Shown piece after piece: positions 17,773 through 27,211 of a DNA stretch of 64,000 nt (within the stretch, counting starts at the first letter, position 1; every line of letters begins with the position of its first letter). The notes beneath the pieces were generated by a model. That model was not told the origin of the DNA. It ran no database searches and worked only from the letters and a program-made list of their open reading frames with translations. The position numbers and the translations under genes are program-made. Origin of the DNA: Yoonia vestfoldensis SKA53 (GTDB lineage Bacteria > Pseudomonadota > Alphaproteobacteria > Rhodobacterales > Rhodobacteraceae); NCBI RefSeq assembly GCF_000152785.1, contig NZ_CH672414.1, forward strand, positions 1,543,154 to 1,607,153, given 5' to 3'.

Positions 17773-19005
17773 ATGGTTGAACGGGTCGAGATCGCAGTGA
17801 TCGGCGCAGGCATTATCGGGCTTGGTTGTGCATTCAGACTTGCCCAGGCCGGGCATGAGGTGGCCCTTGTGGACCCGCAAGACCCCGGATCGGGTGCCTC
17901 TTACGGCAATGCAGGCACAATCGCCGATTACGCCGTGATGCCGGTAGGAAGCCCTGCTGTCCTGCGTGACCTGCCGCGCCTGCTGTTTGATCGCAGCTCG
18001 CCACTGGCGATCAGACACGCGGCCATCCTTTCATTGGCGCCTTGGCTGTTGCGGTTCGTCCGGCAAAGTCTGCCTGCCGCGACCGCAAGAAACGCAGCAG
18101 CGATCGCACAGCTTGTCATGGATGCCGCAGCTATGTGGCAAGACCTGGCCACCGAGATTGGCGCAGTGGATATTTTGCAGAAACGCGGCGCACTTTATGT
18201 CTACGACACCCCAAACGCATTTCGTGCCGCCACACAGGATATGATCCAACGCCGCGCCCTGGGTGTCAGCGTCGATCTTGTCGCGGCCCATGAGATGGCC
18301 AGCCTTGAACCCGGCCTGCCGGCCATGCATGGCGGCGCGTTCTTTCCCAAAGCCGTGTTCCTGTCTGATCCGAGCGCCATGGTCCGTCAACTGGCCCGCG
18401 CTGTAACCGCACTCGGCGTTGTGCATCAGCGCAGCAGCATCGCGCGGCTGGAGCCACAATCCGACGGAATAAGGCTGACCGGAACCGGCCCTGCCCTTCT
18501 CGCCTCGCGCGTGGTGATTGCAGCAGGCGCACATTCCAAAAATTTGGCGCGGATGGCCGGAGACACTGTCCCACTTGAAACGGAACGCGGCTATCACCTT
18601 GAATGGGACATGTCCGCACCACGATTGTCTCGGCCCTGCTGTCCAACGGCACGCGGGTTCTACCTCTGCCCGATGGCAGGGCGTCTGCGGGTCGCAGGGA
18701 CTGTCGAACTGGGCGGACTGACCGCGCCACCCTCGCCCCACCGCATTAAGCTGTTGGAACAGGGCGCACAGGCGATCTTTCCGGATTTGGGCGCACCCAA
18801 TCGCAGCTGGATGGGGTTTCGCCCGTCGATCCCGGATTCAGTGCCCGTGATCGGAACGGGGCGCGATAGTCGGGTAATCCATGCCTATGGTCATGGCCAT
18901 ATCGGTCTGACGCTTGCGCCTATCACCGCCCAGATGGTCACGGCCTTGGTTCAGGGCGCCCCCCCAGACGCCCGCATTGCGCCCTGCCGACCGGACCGTT
19001 TTTAG
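17773..19005 (+). CDS. FAD-dependent D-amino-acid dehydrogenase-like oxidoreductase
   Basis: 410 residues of the DAO family. The N-terminal dinucleotide-binding motif is AVIGAGIIGLGCAFRLAQAG, followed by a DadA-like GSGASYGNAGTIAD. Near the C-terminus, SWMGFRPSIPDSVPVIGTGR and HAYGHGHIGLTLAPITAQMV are the DadA-type FAD-binding end. It probably oxidises a D-amino acid or related amine and feeds electrons to the respiratory chain. There is no operon partner. Glycine-oxidase-like or hydroxyproline-type specificity is equally possible. Confidence 0.75.
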   Translation: MVERVEIAVIGAGIIGLGCAFRLAQAGHEVALVDPQDPGSGASYGNAGTIADYAVMPVGSPAVLRDLPRLLFDRSSPLAIRHAAILSLAPWLLRFVRQSLPAATARNAAAIAQLVMDAAAMWQDLATEIGAVDILQKRGALYVYDTPNAFRAATQDMIQRRALGVSVDLVAAHEMASLEPGLPAMHGGAFFPKAVFLSDPSAMVRQLARAVTALGVVHQRSSIARLEPQSDGIRLTGTGPALLASRVVIAAGAHSKNLARMAGDTVPLETERGYHLEWDMSAPRLSRPCCPTARGFYLCPMAGRLRVAGTVELGGLTAPPSPHRIKLLEQGAQAIFPDLGAPNRSWMGFRPSIPDSVPVIGTGRDSRVIHAYGHGHIGLTLAPITAQMVTALVQGAPPDARIAPCRPDRF

Positions 19006-19306
19006 GCTGTGCATTATCCAATGTGCTGGTCTGAGGTGAAACGCTGATTTGGTTCAGTGCCACCAAACATCTTTTACAAGCGATCTTCGACAAAATGTCC
19101 AATTCAGATTGCACGCGCATGCGATCACTCTCATGCGTCACCAAAACTACCGTTTCGCAAGGCGCTGAGAAATACGACAAATGCGTTTTGGTCTGTTTTG
19201 GTTATTCTGATTGGCAGATGTGCTTTGCTTTCGGATTTTATGCCGACATGCTAATCACTAAGCCAACAAAGATATTCACGGATAGAAAGCAGATGGAGAC
19301 CTGCGA
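19006..19306. other. Intergenic stretch without recognised features
   Basis: About 300 bases separating the flavoprotein gene from a secreted-protein gene. It becomes AT-rich toward the right and probably holds the promoter of the gene at 19307. No repeat, RNA or coding remnant was recognised. Confidence 0.4.
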
Positions 19307-19726
19307 ATGATTTTAAAAACCACGGCCTTGGCATTCTTGTTGTTAACCCCGGTCATGGCGAACGCTGAACCTGACTTGGACTGCCGGATCAGACTTGAGT
19401 TTTCTTCCAATGACACAGGCGCAGTTGCCGATTATATCCTGACATTGCAAATCAAGAATACGCTTGGCCGCGCGATAAGTGGTGTGTCAGTAAACTACTT
19501 CGACACTGCGCTAAATCAGCTCGGCAACACTGCATTGGCCTGCCCTGGCGTTTTCGGTGAGGGCATACCGCCAAGCAGCCACGGTGAATGTTGGGCGCAG
19601 CTGCAAAAAGTAGACGGCAATCTGCTTGAGAAGTTTGGCACGGAAATGTGGACAGCCATCGTCAACACGCAATTGACCCAGCTGGAAAGCATCCGGAAAT
19701 GCAAAGTACTGGGCTTCGCCTACTAA
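19307..19726 (+). CDS. Small secreted protein of unknown function
   Basis: Not recognised. 139 residues with a clear signal peptide (MILKTTALAFLLLTPVMANA) and GGAGA nine bases before the ATG. The mature part has four cysteines (in LDCRIR, ALACPG, GECWAQ and RKCKVL), suggesting two disulfides in the periplasm. Alternating hydrophobic residues (DYILTLQIKNTLGRAISGVS) suggest a beta-sandwich. Composition matches the neighbours, so I consider it real. Confidence 0.65.
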   Translation: MILKTTALAFLLLTPVMANAEPDLDCRIRLEFSSNDTGAVADYILTLQIKNTLGRAISGVSVNYFDTALNQLGNTALACPGVFGEGIPPSSHGECWAQLQKVDGNLLEKFGTEMWTAIVNTQLTQLESIRKCKVLGFAY

Positions 19727-20350
19727 CGCCGCGATGCTCAAAGCAGCCCCACAGCCTCACTGAGGTGATCCTATTTTTCAATGATCTCTCGTTTTGCAGT
19801 CAAACTGCGCGGATGCACCGCTGGCGGGCGTTGTGGGTTATCGCCGCACTGAATATACGTTTGTCCTTTAGTTATTCATTTCGGTTCGCAACCATGATGG
19901 CCGTGATGTATAATCTAAGTGGCACAATTGATATTTTGTTTTTTCCAGATAAGAATGTTGGCGCGCTGACCCTCTGTATCCATTGGTATTGCTTTATGCC
20001 AACATGATCATAATCGGTGTTTTGGGGGCGATGCGTTTCCTTCATTAGCCAAGGAAAGCGCGTTTAATTCAGGTCAGGACACTGCCACCCCTACCTTCGC
20101 ATGATACGTCGAAGACCCGTTATTGCGGAAGGCATCAACCGGATCACTCCGCCACAACAGAATGAAAAATCATGGTCTGGGTCGATCAGTATCACAACCA
20201 CTAGCCATTCAGGCACAGCTGATTGATCCCGACCAAAGACGCAAAAACAAAATCACATTCTCGGATTGCGTCTGACAGCGGGCCTTTGGCGGCGTCACAA
20301 TCATATTGGGGGCCCCCGAAAGGGCCCCGCAAAGCAGCGCGAAGAGACAC
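19727..20350. other. Intergenic stretch with a diverged repeat copy
   Basis: About 620 bases with no supported gene. It contains one copy of a roughly 30-base repeat (19738-19770) that recurs at 22638-22670, a GC-rich hairpin at 20309-20328, and otherwise nothing recognised. The frame that crosses the repeat (SKQPHSLTEVI) has no start signal and looks like a fragment. Confidence 0.45.
20309..20328 (-). terminator. GC-rich hairpin after the phytase-like gene
   Basis: GGGGCCC (20309-20315) and GGGCCCC (20322-20328) form a perfect seven-base stem, 22 bases beyond the stop of the leftward gene at 20351. No U-run follows, so it is a weak intrinsic terminator or an mRNA end-protecting hairpin. Confidence 0.5.
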
Positions 20351-22504
20351 TCAGTTTAAGTCGACCGACCAGAAGAACGTTTCGCCAGAACTATCATCGA
20401 CGCCATCGTTATCGGTTGATACCCAAGCGGTGCCGTCTGCAAAGATTGCCAATCCTTCGACCTTGTCCACGATGTAGCCATTGTAGGTCGCCAGATCAGG
20501 GATCAGGTCGCGGACCACCTCTTTGGTAACGACGGGCAGCGTGCCACCCAAGGCGGCGGGAACCAACTCGTTCACAGCAACGCGGGTGATCTGTTTGACT
20601 GCCGCCTGCGCACCAATCTGGTTGTCGCGTTCGATCAGGTAGACATAATCACCGTGCGCGGTGATTTCAGACAGCCCGATCCAGCCGTTTTCGGTATCAT
20701 CTACCGGATAGGTGACCGCGCCCCATTCTTCGGTTTCAAGGTTGTAAGACACCAGTTTTGCGTCGTTACCCATATCATCCTTCCAATTACGCTGAAGCGC
20801 GATCCACAGCGTGTTGCCGACTTGTGTAATACCTTCGGCACCAAAACGTGTTTCAACGGCCAAAAGTTCGGCAGGAAATGCAATTTCCTTCTCGATCTCA
20901 CCATCAGCGTTCACATGATAAAGCCCATGCGGGATCATCCGGTCCGTGCGCCCTTCTGAGGCCAGCCAAAACCCACCTTCGCCATCAGTTGTGATGCCTT
21001 CGATGTCCAGTTTCTGTGCCGGGACACCACCGCGTGTAATATCCAGTGCTGCGGTGATCCGTGCCGGTACCTGCGTCGTGTCGATTGTGAAAATCTGTGG
21101 CTGAAAGCCATAAAAGCTGTCGTTCACCGCATAAACGATGCCATTTTCGCCAGCGACCATACCCGAAATCGCACCCCAGCCGATCAGTTCATCCGCACCG
21201 GCAGACGTCAGCGTCGGATAGGCAGCTGGTGCCGCCTGATATTCGAAAATCATGACATGCGACCGCGCGCCACCGTCTTCGACCAAATCGAGTTCATTCG
21301 CTGTGACCAGCAAATTACGCGCATGTATCGCAACCGCCCCTTCAGGCGAGATCCCCGAAGGCAGCAATTGTGTCAACACCGGGTTTGCGGGGTCGGTCAT
21401 GTCATAAACACCGACAAGTGACGCGCGCTCTGCTAGCAGGAACATAAAAGGTGTGTCGCCGAATGTCGCGATTTCCATGCCTTCAGGCTCGACACCTTTT
21501 GCGTCCGACCTTTTGTCGGGATAGTGGCCAGCCGCGACCGCAGCATATTCGAACGATATGCCACTGTCGTAAACCAGCGTGCCATCTTTGTGGAACACTG
21601 TGAAACCGCGTGTGCCGCCGTCCATGTCGCCTTCGTTGGCGATGGCGATGTGGTTGTCATCGATCCACTGCACAGCATCGGGTTCGCGCGGCACATCTTG
21701 CACGCTTTGTGTAAATATCAGGGCAGCGCGTTCGTCAGTCGCGTCGATCCCTTCAAGATCAACTGTGCCTGCGCTGAAATGGTTCAGCAGCGTGCCATCA
21801 GCGGCGACGATGGCGATATGGTTGTTTTCCTGCAAGGTTACAGCAACCTCGCCAAGAGCGTTGATATCGGTGAATTCCGGTTCTGGATCGGCCGCGCCGA
21901 TCTCGGCCAGGCCGGTCAGGTCGGTCCGGCGCAAAGTTGCGCAATCCAGCGTGCCATCGACCACATCAATCATGGTCAGAAAGCCCGCTGGCATCTGGCC
22001 AACGCGGCCATCGCCGGCGTCTTCGTCACGTTCATTTTCGATCGCAACCGCGATAAAGCTGCCGTCCTTGGCTGCGGCTGTGCTGTCAGGCTGGCCACCC
22101 AGATCGCATTCAGCGATAATCGCACCGGTCGCAAGATCCACGGCCTTGAGCACGCCAGACGGCGCAGTATAGCTTTCCGAGGTGTTCACGCCAACATAGG
22201 CTGTATTGCCAATAACCGACACCGCCGTCGGCTCGCCGCCCATGTCGATATTGCCTTTGGGCTGGGGATTGGCGGGGTCGGCAATGTCGATCAAGCCGAT
22301 CACGCCTAATGGGCTATCAGAATAGACAATAGTCATGCCATCGTCAGAGGCCGAAATAATCTCGGACGAACTTTCCGCCATGTTGTCGGCATTGTTCAGC
22401 ATCGTCGCAAAAGAAGCGATACGATTGAACGCCATATCTTGTGCGCTTGCTGTGCCAGCAGCCAATGCAAGGGCAGATGTGATCAATGAAAGCCTTCTAG
22501 ACAT
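20351..22504 (-). CDS. Large secreted protein with a phytase-like esterase domain
   Basis: 717 residues starting at the ATG at 22504 (AGGAAAA upstream; signal peptide MSRRLSLITSALALAAGTAS). Residues about 20-430 are beta-propeller-like repeats (PLGVIGLIDIADPANPQ, DLATGAIIAECDLGGQPDS). The C-terminal part from about 440 resembles the esterase-like-activity-of-phytase domain (DIEGITTDGEGGFWLASEGR, RFGAEGITQVGNTLWIALQ). Many aspartates suggest calcium binding. The likely role is periplasmic or extracellular phosphoester hydrolysis; the substrate is unknown. It stands alone. Confidence 0.65.
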   Translation of the reverse strand: MSRRLSLITSALALAAGTASAQDMAFNRIASFATMLNNADNMAESSSEIISASDDGMTIVYSDSPLGVIGLIDIADPANPQPKGNIDMGGEPTAVSVIGNTAYVGVNTSESYTAPSGVLKAVDLATGAIIAECDLGGQPDSTAAAKDGSFIAVAIENERDEDAGDGRVGQMPAGFLTMIDVVDGTLDCATLRRTDLTGLAEIGAADPEPEFTDINALGEVAVTLQENNHIAIVAADGTLLNHFSAGTVDLEGIDATDERAALIFTQSVQDVPREPDAVQWIDDNHIAIANEGDMDGGTRGFTVFHKDGTLVYDSGISFEYAAVAAGHYPDKRSDAKGVEPEGMEIATFGDTPFMFLLAERASLVGVYDMTDPANPVLTQLLPSGISPEGAVAIHARNLLVTANELDLVEDGGARSHVMIFEYQAAPAAYPTLTSAGADELIGWGAISGMVAGENGIVYAVNDSFYGFQPQIFTIDTTQVPARITAALDITRGGVPAQKLDIEGITTDGEGGFWLASEGRTDRMIPHGLYHVNADGEIEKEIAFPAELLAVETRFGAEGITQVGNTLWIALQRNWKDDMGNDAKLVSYNLETEEWGAVTYPVDDTENGWIGLSEITAHGDYVYLIERDNQIGAQAAVKQITRVAVNELVPAALGGTLPVVTKEVVRDLIPDLATYNGYIVDKVEGLAIFADGTAWVSTDNDGVDDSSGETFFWSVDLN

Positions 22505-22949
22505 CTTTATTTTCCTACCTAACAAGTAAATACCACTCAAATTACCTGATTTATGTGAACCCACCGCAACAGGCGGATCACCAATTTATGACGCAGACCA
22601 TTTCGGCGCGGCGTCTGCGGCAAAAGACTGCTGGCCGTCAAAGCAGTCTTACAGCCTGACCGAGGTGATCAAGCGTCATGGTGGCACGCCGCCCAGTGAA
22701 GATGATTGATATGGATCCGGTGTTGAACAATTGCCTGGTGGATTGCACAATCCAATCCTTGCCAGGCTGATTGAAGGTCCGCATCACGCAACGATGTGCA
22801 AACACGGTTTGTGCTGGGGTTTCGTTTGCGAATACACTCTGGTGTCTTCACGATTGTTGCGCGCAAACAAATGTTGCGGCAATCACCGCACTTTTCCGTC
22901 ACGCGGCTCAACGCGATGATGTCAGATCAAACGGATCAAAACAGCCGCG
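22505..22949. other. Intergenic stretch upstream of the phytase-like gene
   Basis: About 445 bases. It holds the second copy of the SLTEVI repeat, a hairpin at 22624-22650, and the promoter region for the leftward gene at 22504. No supported gene. Confidence 0.45.
22624..22650 (-). terminator. Hairpin downstream of the acyl-CoA ligase operon
   Basis: AAGACTGCT (22624-22632) and AGCAGTCTT (22642-22650) pair perfectly over nine bases. On the - strand the hairpin ends in TTTTG, a short U-run. It lies 300 bases beyond the ligase stop, so it may end leftward transcription before the phytase-like gene. Confidence 0.45.
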
Positions 22950-24608
22950 TCAGCAGCTTTTCGTTTCATTGTTCTGTTCTGCAAGGGTCTTTGCGTGTTC
23001 GCGCAGCATGTATTTTTGTATCTTGCCGGTAGATGTGCGGGGAATTTCCATGAAAACAACCATGCTTGGCACCTTGTAGGGCGCAAGCCAATCCTTGCAC
23101 CAGGCCCGCAATGTGGCGGCATCCACGTCGGCCCCTGTCGATAGCTCTACAAAGGCGCAGGGCGTTTCACCCCATTTTTCATGCGGCATCGCAACCACGG
23201 CGGCGGTCTTGACCGCAGGATGGCGATAAAGAGCTTCTTCCACCTCGATCGAAGAAATGTTTTCACCGCCTGAAATGATGATGTCCTTGGAGCGGTCCTT
23301 GAGCTGGATATAGCCATCGGGATACCGCACACCAAGATCACCGGAGTGAAACCAGCCGCCTGCAAAGGCTTGCTGCGTGGCTTTCGGATTGCGGAAATAT
23401 CCCTTCATCACAACATTGCCGCGAAACATCACCTCACCCATAGTCTCGCCATCCCGAGGGACAGGCAGCATCGTCTCAGGGTCCAGCACGTCAAGACCTT
23501 CGAGCGGCAGATAGCGCACCCCTTGGCGCGACTTTAGCGTGGCTTGTTCCGCAAGCGGCAGATCGGACCATTCATGGTGCCAGTCGTTCACCACGGCTGG
23601 CCCATAGGTTTCTGTCAGCCCATACAGATGCGTCACATCAAAGCCCGCAGTTTTCATATCCGCCAACAGCTTTTCTGGCGGAGGCGCCGCCGCGGTAAAG
23701 AACTGCACCTGATGGTCAAATGTCCGTTTTTCCGCCTGATGGGCAGAAATAATCAAAGACATGACAATGGGGGCGCCACACAGATGTGTGACCCCCTCGT
23801 CGGCAAGCGCTGCCCAGATCGGTTCCGGCCGGACTTGACGCAGACAAACATGGGTGCCGACGATCGCTGACAGGGTCCACGGAAAGCACCACCCGTTGCA
23901 GTGGAACATAGGCAGGGTCCATAGATAGACCGCATGTTTCGCCATTGACGTGGTCAACGCATTGCCCTGCGCCAGCAAATACGCGCCACGGTGATGCGAC
24001 ACGACGCCCTTGGGATCGCCCGTTGTGCCTGATGTATAGTTGATGGCAATCGCGTCCCATTCATCAAGCGGCATCAGCCAATCGAAATCGGGGTCACCAG
24101 TCGATAGGAAGGCGTTGTAATCCTGCGCCTCTGTCGCTGTCGCTGGTCCCGGAAATTCAGGGTCGTCGTATTGGATCACGCGTGGTGTCACATTGGCCAG
24201 CGCCAAGGCTTTTTCAATCAACGGCATAAACTCGCGATCGACGATCACCACCTTGGACATGGCATGGTCAAGCTGGAACGCGATCACTGACGCATCAAGG
24301 CGTGTGTTAACAGAATGTAGAACTCCGCCCGACATCGGCACGCCGTAATGGCATTCGAGCATCGCCGGTGTGTTGGCCAGCATTGCAGACACGGTATCGC
24401 CACGCCCGATTCCATTTTGCGCCAAAGCGGATGCCAACTGACGCGACCGCATGTAAAATTCTGCATAATTGCGCCGCAAAGCGCCATGCACGATCGCAAT
24501 GTGGTTAGGGAAGACGGACGCAGCCCGGTCTAAAAATGTCAGCGGCGTAAGCGGAATATGGTTCGCCGGATTACGGTCCAGATCAATGTTGTAAGGGTTT
24601 GTGGTCAT
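22950..24608 (-). CDS. Acyl-CoA ligase, DmdB-like (AMP-forming)
   Basis: Activates a carboxylic acid with ATP and CoA; 552 residues. Visible motifs: P-loop NYTSGTTGDPKG (about residue 190), HLYGLTETYG, DRSKDIIISGGENISSIEVE, and the C-terminal catalytic lysine in RTSTGKIQKYML. It is close in type to the 3-methylmercaptopropionyl-CoA ligases (DmdB) and to medium-chain ligases of roseobacters. It is the last gene of the set crotonase-ligase, three bases after the crotonase stop. DMSP-pathway function is inferred from the DmdA-like neighbour. Confidence 0.75.
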   Translation of the reverse strand: MTTNPYNIDLDRNPANHIPLTPLTFLDRAASVFPNHIAIVHGALRRNYAEFYMRSRQLASALAQNGIGRGDTVSAMLANTPAMLECHYGVPMSGGVLHSVNTRLDASVIAFQLDHAMSKVVIVDREFMPLIEKALALANVTPRVIQYDDPEFPGPATATEAQDYNAFLSTGDPDFDWLMPLDEWDAIAINYTSGTTGDPKGVVSHHRGAYLLAQGNALTTSMAKHAVYLWTLPMFHCNGWCFPWTLSAIVGTHVCLRQVRPEPIWAALADEGVTHLCGAPIVMSLIISAHQAEKRTFDHQVQFFTAAAPPPEKLLADMKTAGFDVTHLYGLTETYGPAVVNDWHHEWSDLPLAEQATLKSRQGVRYLPLEGLDVLDPETMLPVPRDGETMGEVMFRGNVVMKGYFRNPKATQQAFAGGWFHSGDLGVRYPDGYIQLKDRSKDIIISGGENISSIEVEEALYRHPAVKTAAVVAMPHEKWGETPCAFVELSTGADVDAATLRAWCKDWLAPYKVPSMVVFMEIPRTSTGKIQKYMLREHAKTLAEQNNETKSC

Positions 24609-24611
24609 AAA

Positions 24612-25421
24612 TCAGGCGTCCTGCCATTCAGGCTTACGTTTTTCGATAAAGGCGCTGATGCCTTCATGTGCATCTTGGGCCAGCATGTTCTCAACCATCA
24701 CACCAGACGCGTAATCATACGCATCGCCCAGCGTCATTTCACGCTGTGCATAATAGGCGCGCTTGCCGGTTGCGAGCGTCATGCTCGACTTTGACGCAAT
24801 TTTGAGTGCGATTTGCATCGTCGCATCATGCAATGCATCGGGTACCACCACGCGATTGACAAGGCCGATTTCCGCCGCCCGCGTGGCTGACACCATATCA
24901 CCCGTCAACAACATCTCCATCGCATGTTTGCTGGCAACAGACCGCGACAGGGCGACCATCGGGGTCGAACAAAACAGACCAATATGCACCCCCGGCGTGC
25001 TGAATTGCGCCGTGTCTGCAGCGATGGCCAAATCACAACTTGCCACCAGCTGGCATCCTGCCGCCGTGGCCACGCCTCTCACTTCGGCAATCACGGGTTT
25101 GGAACAGGTCACAATGCCTTGCATGACGCTGGCACACAGGGACATGACATGTGCAAAATAGGTTTTGCCACCGTCATCGCTTGCACGACCGGCTGTCATT
25201 TCTTTCAGATCATGGCCGGCACAAAACGCAGGGCCTGTGGCGGCCAGCACAATGACACGAACCGCTGGGTCAGCACTGGCTTGTTCGAACGCCACGCGTA
25301 ATGTGGTCAACATCGCCTCGGACAAAGCATTTCGACGGCCCTGATCGTTCAAGGTCAGACGCAAAATACCATGCGCGTCTAAATCGGCCAGCAGGATATC
25401 AGATGTTAACATGACGCTCAT
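24612..25421 (-). CDS. Crotonase-family protein without the usual catalytic glutamates (ECHDC3-like)
   Basis: 269 residues with the crotonase oxyanion-hole blocks FCAGHDLKEM and GVATAAGCQLVASCDLAIAA. In classical enoyl-CoA hydratases the second block ends GGGCE and is followed by a QPEI glutamate. Here these are AAGCQ and TPGV, so both acid/base glutamates are absent, as in the ECHDC3 subgroup. It is therefore unlikely to be an ordinary hydratase, and not obviously DmdD, despite lying between the OsmC and ligase genes. A thioesterase, isomerase or accessory role is open. Confidence 0.8.
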   Translation of the reverse strand: MSVMLTSDILLADLDAHGILRLTLNDQGRRNALSEAMLTTLRVAFEQASADPAVRVIVLAATGPAFCAGHDLKEMTAGRASDDGGKTYFAHVMSLCASVMQGIVTCSKPVIAEVRGVATAAGCQLVASCDLAIAADTAQFSTPGVHIGLFCSTPMVALSRSVASKHAMEMLLTGDMVSATRAAEIGLVNRVVVPDALHDATMQIALKIASKSSMTLATGKRAYYAQREMTLGDAYDYASGVMVENMLAQDAHEGISAFIEKRKPEWQDA

Positions 25422-25433
25422 CCTTTTGGGATT

Positions 25434-25883
25434 TCAATGAATGTTGATTTCGACACTGTCAGCCAATGTATTGGCGATAAAACAGTAGCGATGCGCCCGG
25501 CCTTGCATCTGGGCCAAGTCCTCTGCGCTGACGGTAAAGCCGGTGTCAAACCGCACCACAGGGTTGAGGTCGATCCGCACCACGGACATCTGCCCTTTGG
25601 CGTTCTTGCCAAGATGTGCTTCGGCGTAATCGTGATAGCTTGCGACAGGCCAGTCTAGTTTTGCCGCCAGCGCCAAAAACGTCATCATGTGACAACTTGA
25701 CAGCGCCGAGGCGAGGGCTTGTTCAGGGTTGGTATTTGCGGGATCGCCGCCCCAATCAGGGGCCGCGTCCACCGGAAGATCAAAGCGGCTGTTATATTGA
25801 ACCGTGTGTTCGTTCGAATACACACCGGTGCGCAATACGGGACCCGCGCGGTGCCAATGCAACGTTATCGCAAGATGTGACAT
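25434..25883 (-). CDS. OsmC/Ohr-family peroxide-reducing protein
   Basis: 149 residues of the OsmC fold. One cysteine in ALSSCHMMTFLALAAK matches the catalytic cysteine helix. The second, C-terminal-half cysteine of the family is expected in the AHRYCFIAN stretch and is present. It would reduce organic hydroperoxides using small thiols or lipoyl groups. It is co-directional and tightly spaced with dmdA-like (upstream) and crotonase (downstream). Its link to sulfur metabolism is only by position. Confidence 0.8.
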   Translation of the reverse strand: MSHLAITLHWHRAGPVLRTGVYSNEHTVQYNSRFDLPVDAAPDWGGDPANTNPEQALASALSSCHMMTFLALAAKLDWPVASYHDYAEAHLGKNAKGQMSVVRIDLNPVVRFDTGFTVSAEDLAQMQGRAHRYCFIANTLADSVEINIH

Positions 25884-25907
25884 TTCGATGTTCTTTCTGA
25901 CGATGCC

Positions 25908-27047
25908 TTATGCTGCTGCGATCTGTTTTTTGGGGTCGTAGAATGGACGCTCGCAGATCGTTGCAATGGTAGGCCCGGAATGAGTGACGACTTCGACCAC
26001 CGCCCCAATATTTGCGTGTTCCGCTGACACCATCGCCAAAGCGATATTCTGCTTCAGACGTGGGGAATAAACGGCCGATGTAACCTTGCCGATAGTGTCG
26101 CCCCCAAGGTTGATTGCCCAAAAAGTCGTATTGGGGCCGGCAAGGGGATCACCATCAATAATCAGGCCAATCTGTTTGCGGCTGACGCCTTCGTCCTTGA
26201 TGCGCCGCAGAGCAGCTTTGCCGATGAAGTCAGCCTCCATGTCAAGATTGACCAGCCGATCAAAGCCCAGCTCGAACGGATTGGTCGTCATGTCAGCGTC
26301 AGCGTGATACGACAGCATTCCACCTTCGATCCGACGAATGGACGACGTGTGGCCGGGCTTAAGCCCGAATTCCATACCTGCGGCCATGATGGTTTCCCAC
26401 AAAAGATCGCCCTTGGCGCCATCACGCAGGTAGATTTCATAACCCAACTCGCTCGACCAACCGGTCCGGGAAACGACCAGTGGAATACCGTTCAATTCAA
26501 CCTCGCGCAGCCAATAATAGCGCAGGTCCAGAATGTCTTCGCCGAACAAGGCTTTCATGATTTCACCCGACTTTGGGCCTTGCAGTTGAAGCGGCGAAAC
26601 GTCTGGTTCGCGGATGGTAACATTCAGCCCAGAGTGAATGGCAACCCCTTGTGCCCACAATAGGATGTCGCTGTCAGCGAGTGAAATCCAGAAATGGTTT
26701 TCCGCAAGGCGCAGCAGGATCGGGTCATTCAGGATGCCGCCGTCAGCGTTTGTGATCAGGATGTATTTACACTGGCCCACCGCCATCTTGGACAAGTCAC
26801 GACAAGTCAGCATCTGGGTGAATTGCGCCGCATCCGGACCGGTGATTTCGACCTGACGCTCGACAGCGACATCACACAGAATTGCGTCGTTCACGAGGTT
26901 CCAAAAATTCTGCTCCGCGTCCCCGAAATCGCGGGGGATATACATGTGGTTATAGACCGAAAAGCCTTTGGCGCCCCAACGCAACGTTGCATCGAAATAG
27001 GGTGACTTGCGGATCTGTGTGCCGAAACCGAAATCGTCTGCTTGCAT
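25908..27047 (-). CDS. GcvT-family methyltransferase, DMSP demethylase-like (DmdA-like)
   Basis: Tetrahydrofolate-dependent methyl transfer enzyme of about 379 residues. The N-terminal half (RKSPYFDATLRWGAKGFSVY, ERQVEITGPDAAQF, NDPILLRLAENHFWISLADS, EPDVSPLQLQGPKS) follows the DmdA pattern rather than glycine-cleavage T protein. The ATG at 27047 has GGGAGG nine bases upstream; 27056 is an alternative. With a DmdB-like ligase in the same gene set, DMSP demethylation to MMPA is plausible. However, roseobacters carry several DmdA-related paralogues, so the substrate is not certain. Confidence 0.72.
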   Translation of the reverse strand: MQADDFGFGTQIRKSPYFDATLRWGAKGFSVYNHMYIPRDFGDAEQNFWNLVNDAILCDVAVERQVEITGPDAAQFTQMLTCRDLSKMAVGQCKYILITNADGGILNDPILLRLAENHFWISLADSDILLWAQGVAIHSGLNVTIREPDVSPLQLQGPKSGEIMKALFGEDILDLRYYWLREVELNGIPLVVSRTGWSSELGYEIYLRDGAKGDLLWETIMAAGMEFGLKPGHTSSIRRIEGGMLSYHADADMTTNPFELGFDRLVNLDMEADFIGKAALRRIKDEGVSRKQIGLIIDGDPLAGPNTTFWAINLGGDTIGKVTSAVYSPRLKQNIALAMVSAEHANIGAVVEVVTHSGPTIATICERPFYDPKKQIAAA

Positions 27048-27211
27048 GTGGAACATCCTCCCTTTTTGTTCATGATCCCCCGACCACAAACGACCAAAAT
27101 TCTGACGTGATCTTGTCTGAGACGCCCAATAAAAGTGGTCTGAAAACTTCGAATGCGCAGTCTGGGCGGGCCGTTTTTACATGCCAAACAGGTCCGATCG
27201 GACCGAAACGC

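Larger units (their letters stand above)
19738..22670. repeat. Pair of about 30-base repeats flanking the phytase-like gene
   Basis: Copies lie at 19738-19770 and 22638-22670, in the same orientation, matching at roughly 25 of the 30 core bases. Both can be read as SKQ-(P/S)-(H/Y)-SLTEVI, and two of the differences are at silent third positions, which suggests both derive from coding DNA. At the right copy the reading continues as IKRHGGTPPSEDD to a stop. They bracket the 20351-22504 gene. I do not recognise the parent protein. Confidence 0.45.

Noticed and set aside
24612-25421. Calling the crotonase DmdD (MTA-CoA hydratase)
   Set aside because: Both classical catalytic glutamates are replaced, and it fits the ECHDC3-like subgroup better.
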